From positions 1 through 59,355 of the forward strand of contig QUFC01000023.1 of the NCBI GenBank assembly GCA_003478355.1: 59,355 nt of DNA. The letters are read 5' to 3'. The first letter of the stretch is position 1; each line of letters begins with the position of its first letter. The translations under genes were made by a program, and so were the position numbers. This DNA is from Lachnospiraceae bacterium AM48-27BH (GTDB lineage Bacteria; Bacillota; Clostridia; Lachnospirales; Lachnospiraceae). Shown one piece after another: positions 9,045-19,639 of this stretch. The notes under the pieces were generated by a model. That model ran no database searches, had not been told where the DNA came from, and worked only from the letters and a program-made list of their open reading frames with translations.

Positions 9045-9819
9045 TCTTCATCACCTTCCGTTTCGGCATCCTCCGCAATCTGCGGCTCATCATCCTCGTT
9101 GATGTACGGCTCTTCCTCGTAGCCTTCATCATCAAAGAAGTCCATATCCTCATCCTTGGGCTTTCTGCCCTTGACGAACTTGATGTAGTAATAAGCTGCA
9201 CCCGCAGCACCGGCAAGGGCAAAGATGACGAGGATCATGCCGACGTTGGACTTCTTTTCGGGTTTAGGGGCGGGAGCATCGGTTTCTGCATCCTTATCCG
9301 GCTCAGGTGTAGCGGGGGCTGTGCCGGTGCATTCGCTCATGTTGGTCTTGCAGACCGGGCAGTCGGTGTTGACCTGACCGGCAGCGCATTTTTCCTTGCA
9401 GTTACAGGTAGTCAGAGCCGCCGCAGTATCATCATCAGCAGCGCAAGCAGGTCGCTCTCATCGACCATGTTGAGGAAGTACGTCTGATACTGTTCCTCGT
9501 CCTCATTGATGGGTGCATCGTAGTCGATGACAACGAAAAAGGTATTGCCGTTCTTCGTCTGGACTGTGATGAACTGCTTGTTGGTTGCCTTGTCATAGAG
9601 CAAGTCGCGGGTGTAGGCGTTGCCCTCATCGTCAATCGGCTCACCCTTCGGCTTTTCCGGTGTGGGAGTGACTGCGGGCTGCTGTTCGGGCTGAGTTGCC
9701 TCCGTGACGGGAAGGTTCTGTTCGGTATCATCGGCGTAGGCAAACGCCGTGACCGAGAAGCAAGACAGAACCATGACGCAGACCGCAAGGACGGTCAGAA
9801 AACGAAACTTCTTACGCAT
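9041..9819 (-). pseudogene. DUF4366 (CD1107-like) membrane protein, frameshifted
   Basis: Exported ICE protein of unknown role in conjugation. The N-terminal part (from 9819) has a signal peptide ending near AFAYA, a Pro/Glu-rich linker and the DUF4366 core (TRDLLYDKATNKQF). The frame stops at 9412. A second frame downstream supplies the Cys-rich segment CNCKEKCAAGQVNTDCPVC, a membrane span (about 25 hydrophobic residues after KKSNVG) and an acidic tail ending at 9041. Restoring one G in CTGATGATG (near 9424) to CTGGATGAT rejoins both. The 5' end overlaps the DUF4315 gene by eight bases. Confidence 0.85.
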
Positions 9820-10048
9820 TGACGATTACCTCCGTATTTCCGGCGGGCTTGGTGCCGCCCTTCATGGAAGACAGGAACGCCATGATCTGATCCTTGTCCA
9901 TCACCATAGAGCGCACGGTATTGATGATTTCAAGGTTTTCCAGCTCTGTCTTCTTGTCGTACAGCTCCTTGAGCTGACCTTCGATTTCGGACTTCTTCTT
10001 TTCAGCCTTCTCAATGTCGGAGAGGACTTTCTGATACTTGGGATTCAT
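9812..10048 (-). CDS. DUF4315 family protein
   Basis: 78-residue helical protein starting at 10048 after AAAGGAG. It is almost entirely predicted coiled coil (KAEKKKSEIEGQLKELYDKK) with a short C-terminal tail. DUF4315 proteins sit between the NlpC/P60 gene and the DUF4366 gene in Tn1549-like ICEs, as here. Function unknown; presumably cytoplasmic and part of the transfer module. Confidence 0.85.
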   Translation of the reverse strand: MNPKYQKVLSDIEKAEKKKSEIEGQLKELYDKKTELENLEIINTVRSMVMDKDQIMAFLSSMKGGTKPAGNTEVIVNA

Positions 10049-10065
10049 GAAATAACTCCTTTCTT

Positions 10066-13000
10066 TTAATAGGCGGGTCTTCCGAAGGCGTAGAAATGCT
10101 GCTGCCAATAGGAAGAGTTGATGGATGTGTACTGAATGGGGTAGAGTGGGAAAGCGCCGCCTTACCGCATTGCTGTGGCAGGTCTGCGCAGACCCCTCAC
10201 AGAACCGGGCGTGCACCTCTCAATGCACCCGGCTCGCCGTTGTATTGCTCAGTTACCGAAACTCAATAACCATGATGGATTTTCTGGTGGCACTCATGAC
10301 AAACCACCAATGTTTTTCTGCGCTTTGCAATCATTACTATCTCCCACGGCTCTCTGCCCTTGAGATTCTTTACCTTATTAACATGATGTACCTCGTATTT
10401 TCTGTCCTTCCCCTCATAACCACAGAGTTCACATCGACAGGCTTTGAGCCTGCTGTCGATGGTGGTTCTGCTCTTGGCAATAATGGTAATAATGGTTGGA
10501 ATAGTATCCTCGCATCTTTTACCATCCACTTCGTTGAATTTCGTCAGCTTGCGGACTTTCCTGCCAGACTTGGTTTCATAGGGAATGCCCCAGCGCTTCG
10601 CACCAATGCGATATTTATCGTAAATTTTTGACAGTTTGCATTTGTGCTTCCACGCCAGCGTTTTTAGACAGCTGTACTCCATCAGGTAACTAAAATAGTT
10701 CAGACTGCTATAATTACTCGCAAGATAGTAGAAATTGCACAATCCCCGCAATTCAGCATCGTAGGTAGTAACAATTTCCAAGTCGGTATTTCTTGTGAGG
10801 TCTATTCTTGCTACCGGCTCCAATTTCCCATTATCGGGACGCTGTTTTACTGCACCTTTTGTAAAAAGATACTTTTCAATTTTGTCCCTAAACGGGATCA
10901 GCAGCTCCACGGTGTTGTTCATCGTTCTCTGCTTGCAGTTTTTCCATGGTTTAACCTGCTGGTCTCTCCTGACCCTGACATCATAACCGAGGAAACGGGC
11001 GCATTCATTGCTGTGGGTAATCAGCGTTTTTTCCTGGCTGAGTTCCATTTTCAGCGTCCCACGAATAAATTCCGTGAGCTGTGCTTTTATCCACTCACAA
11101 TCTTTTTTGCTCCCGTTGACTGCAATCAGAAAATCATCGGCATAGCGAACATATTTCAGCTTTTTGTCATTGCAGAGCTTGGCGGGAGTTTTTCTCAATT
11201 CCTTTCCAATCTCTTTATATTGAGCAATCAGCTGGTCTCGTTCTTCTCCATCAGTACGCCTGTCTATTTTTTTCTTTGTGCTTGCACGCTTATTTTGCAA
11301 AGCTCTATACTGCGGTGTCAGCGTGTATGGCGTGTTGGTGTCGAAGGATTTTTTAAGCTTCTCAACAAATGTATCCAGTTCATTCAGGTAGATATTGGCA
11401 AGTATCGGTGAAATGATTCCCCCTTGAGGGCATCCGCTGTAAGTGCCAAAATATTTCCATTCCTCCATATAGCCCGCTTCGAGAAACAGGCGTAACAGAT
11501 TGATGAATCTGGCATCTTTCACCTTTTTGCCAACAATTCCTATCAGCACTGAATGGTCGATGTTGTCGAAGCAGCCTTTAATGTCGCCCTCAACAAACCA
11601 CTTTGCACCGATGAACTCATGCTTTAGCTGGGCGAGTGCTGTATGACAGCTTCTGCCCGGACGAAAGCCGTGGGAATAGTTCGAGAAAACGGGCTCATAA
11701 ATTGCCTGCAATACCATGCGAATGACATCCTGCACAAGCTTGTCTGTAAAAGTGGGAAGTCCTAATGGACGCATTTTCCCGTTCTTTTTCTTGATATAGG
11801 TACGTCTTACCGGCTTCGGCTCATAAGTTCCGTTTCTCAGCGCTTCAATAATCCTGTTTACTTTATCTTCGCTGAATCCGTCAGCCGTATCTTCGTCAAC
11901 TCCCTTGGTCGCAGCGCCGTTGTTGGCGTAGAGATTCTGGTAGGCGACATAATAGATATCCGGTCTGAGCAGATAGCGAAAGAGCTTAGTAAACACTTCG
12001 TCATGATTGTTTTTTGAATTTTCTTGTAACCTTGTTAAAATCTCGATTGTTGGTTTCATTTGAGGCTTTCCTCCCTAATCAATTTCGATTTTAATACGCT
12101 CAAACTGTCCTCCTTCGCCATGTAAACGGTTTTCTCGTTCTCAGACTACTATGAGGACTCCGTTGCCATGTCAGATTTTCAGTGTCATCTCCCTTGGCTC
12201 TGCCTTGGGATTTATCACGCATACACGCATTACACATAGTTTTTTCAAACACTCTGATTTAGGCAATCCCCAGTTTGCGAAAGTAGTAGGCTAATGTGAA
12301 TTGTCGGAGTGTGCTTTCGTTCCGTTAAAACTGGTTCTCCAGCTTGCCGCGAAAAGGATCGATAACCTGTTAAAGGGCAACCCTCTTTAACAGCATTTTC
12401 ACCATAGGTTTCAGGTAAATTTCCTACGCCCGCACTGAACAGGGGCTTGGAACTCGCATTCAACAAATCCAGTTTCATCCTCATATTCACTTACTCTTGC
12501 AGTTCAGTCGCACCAGATTACCTTTAGGTGACTTACCGCTTTCCTGCCGTGCTATTTTCCCGTTACGGCTTTCGCCTCATCGGTAAAGCAGGCGAGTTCC
12601 CGTGTTATCTACGGGGTAGTGCCTTAAAAAATTCATCTCTCCTTTCCGTCTACTTCTACTTTCGCCCTTCTGGGCGCACATCGCCGCAGTGGATCATGAC
12701 CCCATCACCAACATAAATGCCGACGTGAGACACGCCGGGGGTGTCATACGTCCCGACAAAGAAGATGAGATCACCGGGCTGTGCATTCGCCTTTGAGACC
12801 GGCGTACAGACGTTGTAAAGCCCTTGTGCGCCCAGCCGACCGGTATTCACAAGACCGCTGTTCGTGAGAACGTAGCTGACAAAGCCGGAGCAGTCAAAGG
12901 ATGTGTCGGGATTGGAGCCGCCCCACACATACGGATAGCCGAGATACTTTTCCGCCTCGGTAATCAGCGTTGCAAACTTCTCGTCGTTCAGGTATTCCGG

Positions 13001-14809
13001 GTTGACATCGTAGTCGGCGGGAGGATTTGTGATGTACTTGTCCACATAGGGGGAGTCACCGAACAGATCCTCACGGTTGCCCAACACCGACATATACGTT
13101 GCGTACATGGAAAGTTGTTCCTGAGACATGATGTAGACCGGGACATGGGAGAGATTGAAGTTTTCGAGCTTCACGTTGCAGATGTAGTAGTCATACGGGA
13201 CGCGGTAGGTTTCCGTGTGCGTATTGCCGTCTGCATCCGTCCATGTGTCGGTCTCCGTGCGGTATCTGGTTTCGACGATGACCTCTTCTGTGAGGATATA
13301 CTGCTTTTCAAACAGCATTTGGAGCGTACCCTGCACCTCATCCAGCGTAAACTCGCCCTCGTGGAGAGCCGAGAGAATGGAGATCAGCACATAGGGGTCA
13401 TGCTCAATATCGTCCAGATCGAAGTGGTATTCATCGTAGCTGTGAGTGCTTTCGTAGGTGTCGAGATAGCGTTGCAGCTCTTGCTCCATTTGGCAATACT
13501 GCGCTTCCGCGCCCAGCATCGCGTCATCCTCGCTGAGATAGGAGGATGCAATGACTGTCGAGCCGGTAGAGGTGAGCATCGAACACGAGCTGATTCCGGC
13601 ACCGAGCAAAACGAGAAGGGCAATTCCGACGCCGATCCAGATGAAGACCTTCTTGCTTTTCTCAAAAAACTCCTTGATCTTGTCGGACACCTTTTCACCG
13701 AGCTTCTTGCCGGTATTCTTTGTGGCAGTCCCGGCAGTCTGAGAACCGGCATTTCGAGCGGCGGCATATTCCTTCTTGATGTTCTGCTTCTGGTAGTGCT
13801 TGTTCATGTTCTGCTTCTTCATCTCAGGATGCTCCTGCTGATTTCTTTCATATTGGAGCTTCGCATCCGCAGCATCCGCCTTGTGTTCCAGCTTGGAGAC
13901 CTTCTCATAAGGCTTGTTGACGCTCTTTTCCCGATGATGACTGAAATGCCGAGCGGCAGTCTCAGCGGCGATCTCCGTCTTATGCGCCGCCTCAACCGCC
14001 GTGTTTTCCTGTTCGACCTCATGGATTTTGCCGTGAATGCCGGAAGCGAGGGTGTCACCGACCTTGCGGACGGTTTTATCTGCTTCAAATTGCAGCTTGC
14101 CTTTGCCCTTTGGCTTTTTCAGCTCATCCTCAAAATGAAGGCGGGTTTTGCCCTTGCCGGTCTCTTCATCAAAAACGCGCTCCTTCTTGAGAACCTTGTG
14201 CGTGGGCAGCTTCTCGCGGGCAGCGTCCAGACGCTCATGCGCCTTTTCTGACTTTCTTTCGAGCTTCTGCATCCGCTTTGTGGGCGGGACGGCATCGTCG
14301 ATGATCGGCTTTGCGGAGGCAGTCTCCGCCGCTTGGGAGAGAACGGCATCCGCGTCAACGGCTTCAACCGCAGAGGTCTTACGCAGCTTGTGCGTAACAA
14401 CCGTTTCGGCAATCACCGTGCCGGTATGAGAAGAAACGCCGTGCTGCTCTAAGGTTGGAGGCTTGAACGGCGTTTCCGAGGGCAGCGGTTCGGGTACATT
14501 CTGGGGTAGAGTTTCTGTCCTTTTCTCTTCTGTGACGGACGTTTCCGAGGGCGGCTGTGTGTCATTATCTTCGGCGTGTTCCGCCTGAAACTGACGCTGC
14601 TGACGGCGCATCTGCACCTTTTTCTGTTCCTCTGGGGAAAGAGCTTCGGAAGGCTCGACTGTCTCACAGGGCTTCACCAGCTCTGCATCTTCCAGCCTCT
14701 TTGACACACGCTGCTCGGTGCCAGCCGTCAGGTTTTCCTCAACCGCGCCTTCCCGCGTCATCCGCACGACCACCTTGTCACGGGCTTTGAGTTCCGGTTC
14801 CTTGGACAT
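10066..14809 (-). CDS. NlpC/P60 (CD1108-like) conjugation hydrolase, split by a group II intron
   Basis: Coding parts are 12680-14809 and 10066-10140 (minus strand), together 734 residues once the intron at 10141-12679 is removed. Residues 1-385 are charged, Lys/Glu-rich and cytoplasmic; a membrane span lies at about 389-409; the outside part ends in an NlpC/P60 peptidase domain with Cys640 (FDCSGF) and His695 (VSHVGIYVG). It probably opens peptidoglycan for the transfer channel. Exon 1 ends at Asp710; exon 2 encodes PIQYTSINSSYWQQHFYAFG and finishes the domain. Without splicing the protein gains only seven foreign residues (VRPEGRK) and lacks the end of the catalytic domain. The start overlaps the methyltransferase stop by one base behind GGAGGTGA. 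Confidence 0.85.
10192..10235 (-). ncRNA. Group II intron domain V
   Basis: On the minus strand the segment starts GAGCCGGGTGC, has the GAGA-type tetraloop region and the pairing arm GCACGCCCGGTTC, then GTGAGGGGTC. This is the catalytic domain V helix in its usual form. Domain VI and the 3' splice site follow down to 10141. Confidence 0.85.
10263..12059 (-). CDS. ltrA: Group II intron reverse transcriptase/maturase with HNH
   Basis: 598-residue intron-encoded protein, full length. Reverse transcriptase blocks are intact, including PLGLPTFTDKLVQDVIRM, the GFRPGRSCH block and the catalytic YADD (about residue 307). The X/maturase region follows, then a C-terminal HNH endonuclease with CELCGYEG, EVHHVNKVKNLKG and CHECHQKIHHG. 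It should promote splicing of its own intron and retrohoming to new sites. All key residues are present, so the intron may be active. Confidence 0.95.
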   Translation of the reverse strand: MKPTIEILTRLQENSKNNHDEVFTKLFRYLLRPDIYYVAYQNLYANNGAATKGVDEDTADGFSEDKVNRIIEALRNGTYEPKPVRRTYIKKKNGKMRPLGLPTFTDKLVQDVIRMVLQAIYEPVFSNYSHGFRPGRSCHTALAQLKHEFIGAKWFVEGDIKGCFDNIDHSVLIGIVGKKVKDARFINLLRLFLEAGYMEEWKYFGTYSGCPQGGIISPILANIYLNELDTFVEKLKKSFDTNTPYTLTPQYRALQNKRASTKKKIDRRTDGEERDQLIAQYKEIGKELRKTPAKLCNDKKLKYVRYADDFLIAVNGSKKDCEWIKAQLTEFIRGTLKMELSQEKTLITHSNECARFLGYDVRVRRDQQVKPWKNCKQRTMNNTVELLIPFRDKIEKYLFTKGAVKQRPDNGKLEPVARIDLTRNTDLEIVTTYDAELRGLCNFYYLASNYSSLNYFSYLMEYSCLKTLAWKHKCKLSKIYDKYRIGAKRWGIPYETKSGRKVRKLTKFNEVDGKRCEDTIPTIITIIAKSRTTIDSRLKACRCELCGYEGKDRKYEVHHVNKVKNLKGREPWEIVMIAKRRKTLVVCHECHQKIHHGY

Positions 14810-15755
14810 CAGATTTCACCTCCAATCCGCTTGTAGGCAAGCTCGGTGTATTCAGGGTTCAGCTCTACACCCACGAAATGACGCTCCATCTGTGAGGCAA
14901 CCATGCCGGTTGTGCCGCTCCCCATGAACGGGTCAAGCACAATGCCGCCTTCGGGACAACCGGCGAGAAGACAGGTCTCAACCAGCTTCGGAGGGTAGGC
15001 GGCATAGTGACCGCCCTTGAAGGGAACAGTGTTGATCTTCCAGACATCGCGCTTGTTGCGGAGCGGATTGATGTCTGCGTCCTTGATCTCGCCATGCTCA
15101 CGCGGGCGGTTGATGGATTGCGGCTGAGGCTGACCGGGAACGGGCTTGCCGTATTTGTTGCCGCCTTTCATGCCGCGCTTGAGGCGTTCTGCCGTTGCAG
15201 GGGCAATCGGCTCGGAGATCGCCTTGTAGTCAAAGAAATACTTCTTCGACTTGGAGAACAGGAAAATATGCTCGTAGCAGCGAGATAGACGGTCTTTGAC
15301 GCTCTCCGGCATGGGGTTATCCTTCATCCAGATGATGTCGTTGCGCAGATACCAGCCGGTATCGCGGAGGGCAAAAGCAAGCATCCACGGAATACCGATC
15401 ATGTCCTTCGGCTTGCAGCCTCAACCTTGTTGTTGAGAGCCACAGCCTGACCGTTTCTGCCGTTGGGGTTCTTCGGGTCAATGAAATCTCCCTGATTACC
15501 CTTTCCGGCGTAGGTGTCCGAGATGTTCAGCCAGAGCGTTCCATCCGGACGCAAAACGCGCCTGACTTCGGTAAACACTTCCGTCAGGCGCGAGATATAT
15601 TCCTTCGGCGTTGTCTCTCTGCCGATCTGAGCCTCCATACCGTAATCACGGAGCGCGTAATACGGAGGGGACGTCACACAGCAATGAACGCTGTCATCGG
15701 GCAGGGTTTTCAGGATTTTAAGGCAATCGCCGGTATGAATGATGTCAAGCTCTAT
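14809..15755 (-). pseudogene. DNA methyltransferase (N4/N6 type), frameshifted
   Basis: Site-specific DNA methylase carried by the ICE, perhaps against host restriction. The catalytic motif is TSPPYYALRDYG near the N-terminus, and the AdoMet motif is near the C-terminus (LDPFMGSGTTGMVA). The first frame stops at 15399; the second runs to 14809. Adding one G to GAGGCTGC (near 15415) gives GAG GGC TGC and joins them. No ATG fits the 5' end: ribosome site AAAGGAG is followed nine bases later by ATA at 15755, where relatives would have ATG. A GTG start at 15677 would cut off the first 26 residues. Confidence 0.8.
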
Positions 15756-15790
15756 AAAAACCAGCTCCTTTCTTCGGATTTGAGCGCATA

Positions 15791-16390
15791 TCAGTCGGAG
15801 TAATACTCGTCCGGCTCATAGTCCTCATCTTCCATGAAGTCCTCGTCGAGATCGTCAATCTCGTCTGCCCAACGGTCGAAGATTTCCTCGGCTTCCTTCG
15901 CCGCCTCACGATAGAGGCTCAGGCGGTTCTTCTCAAAGGCGGCAAAGGCGGGGACGAACTTGCCGAACTCGCGGATTGCCTTCACATCCTGCGTGCGCAT
16001 ATCTGCGACGCACTGGATGATTTCGGACATCGTGAGCAGATCGTCGATCATCAGCGCATACTCATCCTTGGGGATAGATACGGTTTCATCATCCGCCGCG
16101 TCAGCGAAAGGGGTATTCTCATCGCTGTTGCTGCACTTGGGAACATCAACCTTGAAGTAGAAACCGATCATATCCACAGATACCTTGGTCATAATCTGAC
16201 GCGCCTCCTTGACCTTTTCGTCGATGTCCTCCCTCACATGGAGGTAGGCGCGATGATGCTTCTTGAGGTCGCTTTCCAGTCGGATCAGATCGGTCAGCTC
16301 CCACAGAGCCTTAAACAGCGCGGAGGTGTTCTCTCCGTATTCGATAGCGTCCGCATAGGGAATGGTAATCATCTTGTTGGTCATATTCAA
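15791..16390 (-). CDS. ICE conserved protein, unknown
   Basis: 199 residues, acidic, predicted mostly helical, with a very acidic C-terminal tail (DEDFMEDEDYEPDEYY). There is no signal peptide or membrane span, so it is likely cytoplasmic. It lies between virB4 and the methyltransferase gene, a position where Tn1549-like ICEs carry an uncharacterised protein. No catalytic motif recognised. Confidence 0.7.
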   Translation of the reverse strand: MNMTNKMITIPYADAIEYGENTSALFKALWELTDLIRLESDLKKHHRAYLHVREDIDEKVKEARQIMTKVSVDMIGFYFKVDVPKCSNSDENTPFADAADDETVSIPKDEYALMIDDLLTMSEIIQCVADMRTQDVKAIREFGKFVPAFAAFEKNRLSLYREAAKEAEEIFDRWADEIDDLDEDFMEDEDYEPDEYYSD

Positions 16391-16401
16391 AAATCCTCCT
16401 A

Positions 16402-18833
16402 TCAGTTCTGTACGGTTTCTTCTAAGCGGGTGGTCATGATGCGGTAGAGCTGGGTGTCCTTCGGGAAATCGTCCTTGAAGGGAACGATGGTCGAGCCGTA
16501 GAAGATCAGCCCCTCACCGGCGTTGGAGTTGGTGATGTAGTTCTGCTGGCTGGGCGAGATGTTCAGCGCCTTCGAGAGAATCTGCCGGTCGCCGGATGCC
16601 TGATTTAGAAGGTAGACAAAATCCGAGTTTTCAAAAATGTTCTCCACCTCGCGGGAGGCAAGAAGATCCTTGACGTTCTGCGTGATTCCGGTCGGGATGC
16701 CGCCCCATTTTCTGAAACGCTTCCAGATTTCCACGCTGTACGCGGCGGTCTGTTCCTCTTTCAGCAAAAGGTGGAACTCGTCCATGTAGTAGCGCGTTGC
16801 CTTGTGCTGGGCGCGGTTGATGGTAACTCTGTTCCACACCTGATCCTGCACGATCAGCATACCGAGCTTTTTGAGCTGCTTGCCGAGTTCGCGGATGTCA
16901 TAGCAGACAAAGCGGTTGTTGACATCCACATTCGTTCTGTGATTGAAGACGTTCAGAGAGCCGTGAACATAGATTTCAAGGGCAGTTGCAATGCGCTGTG
17001 CCTCCGGCTCCTTCTGATTTCTCAGAATGTTGTAGAGGTCTTCGAGGATCGGCATTTTCTCCGGCTTGGGGTCTGCAAGGAACTCCTGATAGACCATACG
17101 GACACTGCGGTCAATGATGGTCTTCTCAACCGGCTGCAAGCCGTCCTTGCCGCCGACAATCAGCTCGCACATGGAGAGAATGAAGTCGGATTTCAGCGTC
17201 AGCGGGTTTTCCTCTTCGGAGTAGTTCGTGTTGATGTCCAGTGGATTGATGTAATCCGTGCTGACCGGCGAAATGCGGATGACCTGACCGCCGAGCTTCT
17301 GCACGAGGGGAAAATACTCGGCTTCGGGGTCGCAGACGATGATGTCATCCTCCGTGATGAGGAAGGCGTTCGTCATTTCGCGCTTGGCGGAGAAGGACTT
17401 ACCGGAACCGGGCGTACCCAAGATCAGCCCGTTGGGGTTTTTGAGCTGCTTGCGGTCAACCATGATCATGTTGTTGGACAGCGCGTTCAGCCCGTAGTAG
17501 AGAGCTTCGCCGCCCTGAAAAAGCTCCTGCGTGGTAAACGGCACGAAAACCGCTGTGCTGGAAGTAGTCAGCCCGCGCTCGATCTCCACCTGATTGACGC
17601 CGATAGGCAGAGAGGACATCAGCCCTTCTTCCTGCTGGAAGTCAAGACGCTTGAGCGCACAGTTGTACTTCTGGGCGATGGCGGCGGTCTGATACACGGC
17701 GTTCTCAAGCTTCTGACGGCTGGATGCCGTGTTCATGATGAGGATGGTCACGAGGAACAGTCTCTCGTTGCGGGTCTGAAGATCCTGCAACAGACGCTTT
17801 GCCTCACCGCCGAAGGTGGCGAGGTCGGACGGGATGATGTCCATATCGTAGCCGGAGCGGACTGCCTTTTTCTGCTCTTCAATCTTCATCTTGTCGAGGT
17901 CGGTGATCTTCGACTTGATGCTCTTGATTGCCTTCGCCTGGTCAATCGTCCGGATATGGAAATTGACCGTGATGTTGCTGTCCATCTCAAGGAAGTCGGC
18001 AAGCATACGGTCATTGAGTTCCGGCGCGAGGATTTGCAGGAAGCTCACCGCACCGATGGTTCTGCCCATCTTGAAGCACTTGCCTTCACGGAAGTCAAAG
18101 GAAGTGGGCGCGATGAAGTCCTTGCTGGAAAGCCCTGTCCGGGCAACCATATCGAAGGAAAAGCGGAACGGCTCATTGGTGTCCATATTGAACACATCAT
18201 GAAGCACTTTCAGCCGTTCGTAGCCGGACAGCGGCTCGGTTTTCACGCCGAGAGTTTTGAAGTTGTTGAGGATGTCGGTTTCAATGCGTTCGAGCTTCGG
18301 CTTTGCCGTGCGGAGGGAGTCCGCCTCAATGCCGAAGGTGATGTACTTCTTCTTGATCAGCCGTTGTTGCCCTTGGTGAGCTGGTTTTGCAGCATACCGG
18401 AATACTCGGAGCGGATGTCGTTGAAGGCGTCCTCCTGTGCCGGAATGTTGATGCGCTTGCGAAACTCATTCAGGCTTGCCTTCTGATTGATGAAGGAGAG
18501 CTGGACGAAGATCGAGCTGTCGAAGTAGTTCAGAAAGTCGCACCAGTTCTCAAAGATGGCAGTTTTGTCCTCGTTCTGTGCAAGCTGGTAGTTGATGTCC
18601 TCAAAGGCGATGGACTTCGTGTAGAGGCGGCTGTTCACCTTACAGATACCGTCACGGCACATCTCCACATAGGGGATGGTCTGCTGAGCGGACTTGCGGA
18701 CTTTCTTTGCCTTCCTGTCCTTTTTCTTCTGCATGACGATCCGCTTCTTTTCCTGAGCGGAAAGGGCATTGCCGTAAACGACACCGTTTTTGACGGTCAT
18801 CTTAGGCTTTGCCTTTGCTGTGCTGTTGTTCAA
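16402..18833 (-). pseudogene. virB4: VirB4-type conjugation ATPase, frameshifted
   Basis: ATPase that powers assembly and DNA transfer of the type IV secretion channel. The N-terminal part (18833-18357) starts at TTG behind AGGAGGAATT and stops after Lys-Gly-Asn-Asn-Gly. The remaining protein, including an uncounted 40-residue bridge that begins LIKKKYITFG, lies in another frame down to 16402. It has Walker A GTPGSGKSF, Walker B-like DIIVCDPEAEY and YYMDEFHLLL. One missing C in GGCTGATC (near 18359) would explain the shift. The reconstructed length of about 810 residues is normal for the family. It follows prgI with a 32-base overlap. Confidence 0.9.
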
Positions 18834-19182
18834 GCTGCAATTCCTCCTGTTCTTTGATTTTCTGCTGAATCTCAGCGTAGAGATTGTTCGTGCGATAGGG
18901 ACGCACCTTGTCCCGGATGAACATGGACTGTACGATGTGGTACATATACTTTTCGGCGGGCTGACCGTCCTTCTCGTAAAGCGCGAAGAAGATGAACGGA
19001 AGCATGATCACCACCATCAGCATTGCCGCCGTAGACAAGTCGAGATGCGCCTTTGCCAGAAAGAAGATCGGGACGCCGACTGCCGCAGCGATGGAAAAAC
19101 AAATGAGCTGCCGCTTGGTCAGGTTGAACATGACCTTCGTTTTGACGCGGTTAAGATCCTTCGGGACCGGAACAAATGCCAT
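18802..19182 (-). CDS. PrgI family conjugation protein
   Basis: 126-residue membrane protein. The opening VPKDLNRVKTKVMFNLTKRQ is characteristic of PrgI (VirB3-like) proteins of Gram-positive ICEs. Two hydrophobic segments at about residues 30-75 are followed by a cytoplasmic tail rich in Gln. It is thought to be an inner-membrane partner of VirB4, which starts inside its 3' end. Start at 19182 is behind AAGGAGG. Confidence 0.85.
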   Translation of the reverse strand: MAFVPVPKDLNRVKTKVMFNLTKRQLICFSIAAAVGVPIFFLAKAHLDLSTAAMLMVVIMLPFIFFALYEKDGQPAEKYMYHIVQSMFIRDKVRPYRTNNLYAEIQQKIKEQEELQLEQQHSKGKA

Positions 19183-19639
19183 TGACTGTTTCCTCCTTTC
19201 TAAGCTGCTTTTCGTAGCGCAGCTTCATTTGTGCGGGATATTGATCCTCCTTCGGCTGACGCTTGCCTGTCCAGCGAAGCCCACCCGCTTTGCCTTGACA
19301 AATCCAGCCGGAAGCCCGAAGGCTTGCACCGTTTTCGCTTTCCAGCGTGTAGGTGATGATGCGCTTATAGCCCATAGCCGCAGCAGCTCTTGCCGCCGCG
19401 CCGTAGAGAAAGCTGCAAGCGTTCTTCGCCCCGTTGGTGCATAGCCTTGTAACCTCCAATGTGAAGCCGTCATCCAGATACCGGCTGACGGGACGCCCAG
19501 CGATGATTACGCCGACCAGCTCACCGTCTGCTTCACAGCCGATGGAAAACTTGTGACCGGCAACCGGCTTATGATGCCGGTGATGCTGCCGGACGTACTC
19601 GTTGGCGTCACGAAGAGAGATGGGTCTTAGCCGCAGCAT
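19151..19639 (-). CDS. XF1762-like/GNAT-type protein
   Basis: 162 residues from a start at 19639 behind GGAGGAAA. The N-terminus LRLRPISLRDANEYV and the central YKRIITYTLESENGASL with RASGW look like a GNAT acetyltransferase fold, and proteins of this type are called XF1762 family in phages and ICEs. Substrate unknown. It overlaps prgI by 32 bases and the MT-A70 gene by 13 bases, so it belongs to the transfer operon. Confidence 0.65.
   Translation of the reverse strand: MLRLRPISLRDANEYVRQHHRHHKPVAGHKFSIGCEADGELVGVIIAGRPVSRYLDDGFTLEVTRLCTNGAKNACSFLYGAAARAAAAMGYKRIITYTLESENGASLRASGWICQGKAGGLRWTGKRQPKEDQYPAQMKLRYEKQLRKEETVNGICSGPEGS

Larger units (their letters stand above)
10141..12679 (-). 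mobile_element. Complete group II intron with IEP
   Basis: The 5' end reads GTGCGCCCAGAAGGG, a typical group II start, directly after exon codon GAT. The 3' end is CACTCTAC followed by exon CCCATTCAG. Both limits are fixed by the reading frame of the host NlpC/P60 gene, which rejoins exactly. Between them are an ORF-free structured 5' region (12060-12679), the reverse transcriptase ORF and domains V and VI. Total 2539 bases. It is in the same orientation as the host gene, as needed for splicing. Confidence 0.9.

Noticed and set aside
12245..12490. ORF in the 5' part of the group II intron
   Set aside because: The region is structured intron RNA; no protein-like features.
12824..14251. 475-codon plus-strand ORF
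   Set aside because: It is antisense to the NlpC/P60 gene, whose domains and motifs are clear; long opposite-strand frames are common in GC-richer genes.
18359..18359. Programmed frameshift in virB4
   Set aside because: No slippery heptamer or stimulatory hairpin seen, and similar single-base losses occur in four other genes, so error or decay is more likely.
16771..18486. 571-codon plus-strand ORF
   Set aside because: Antisense to virB4, with no recognisable motif and no ribosome site.
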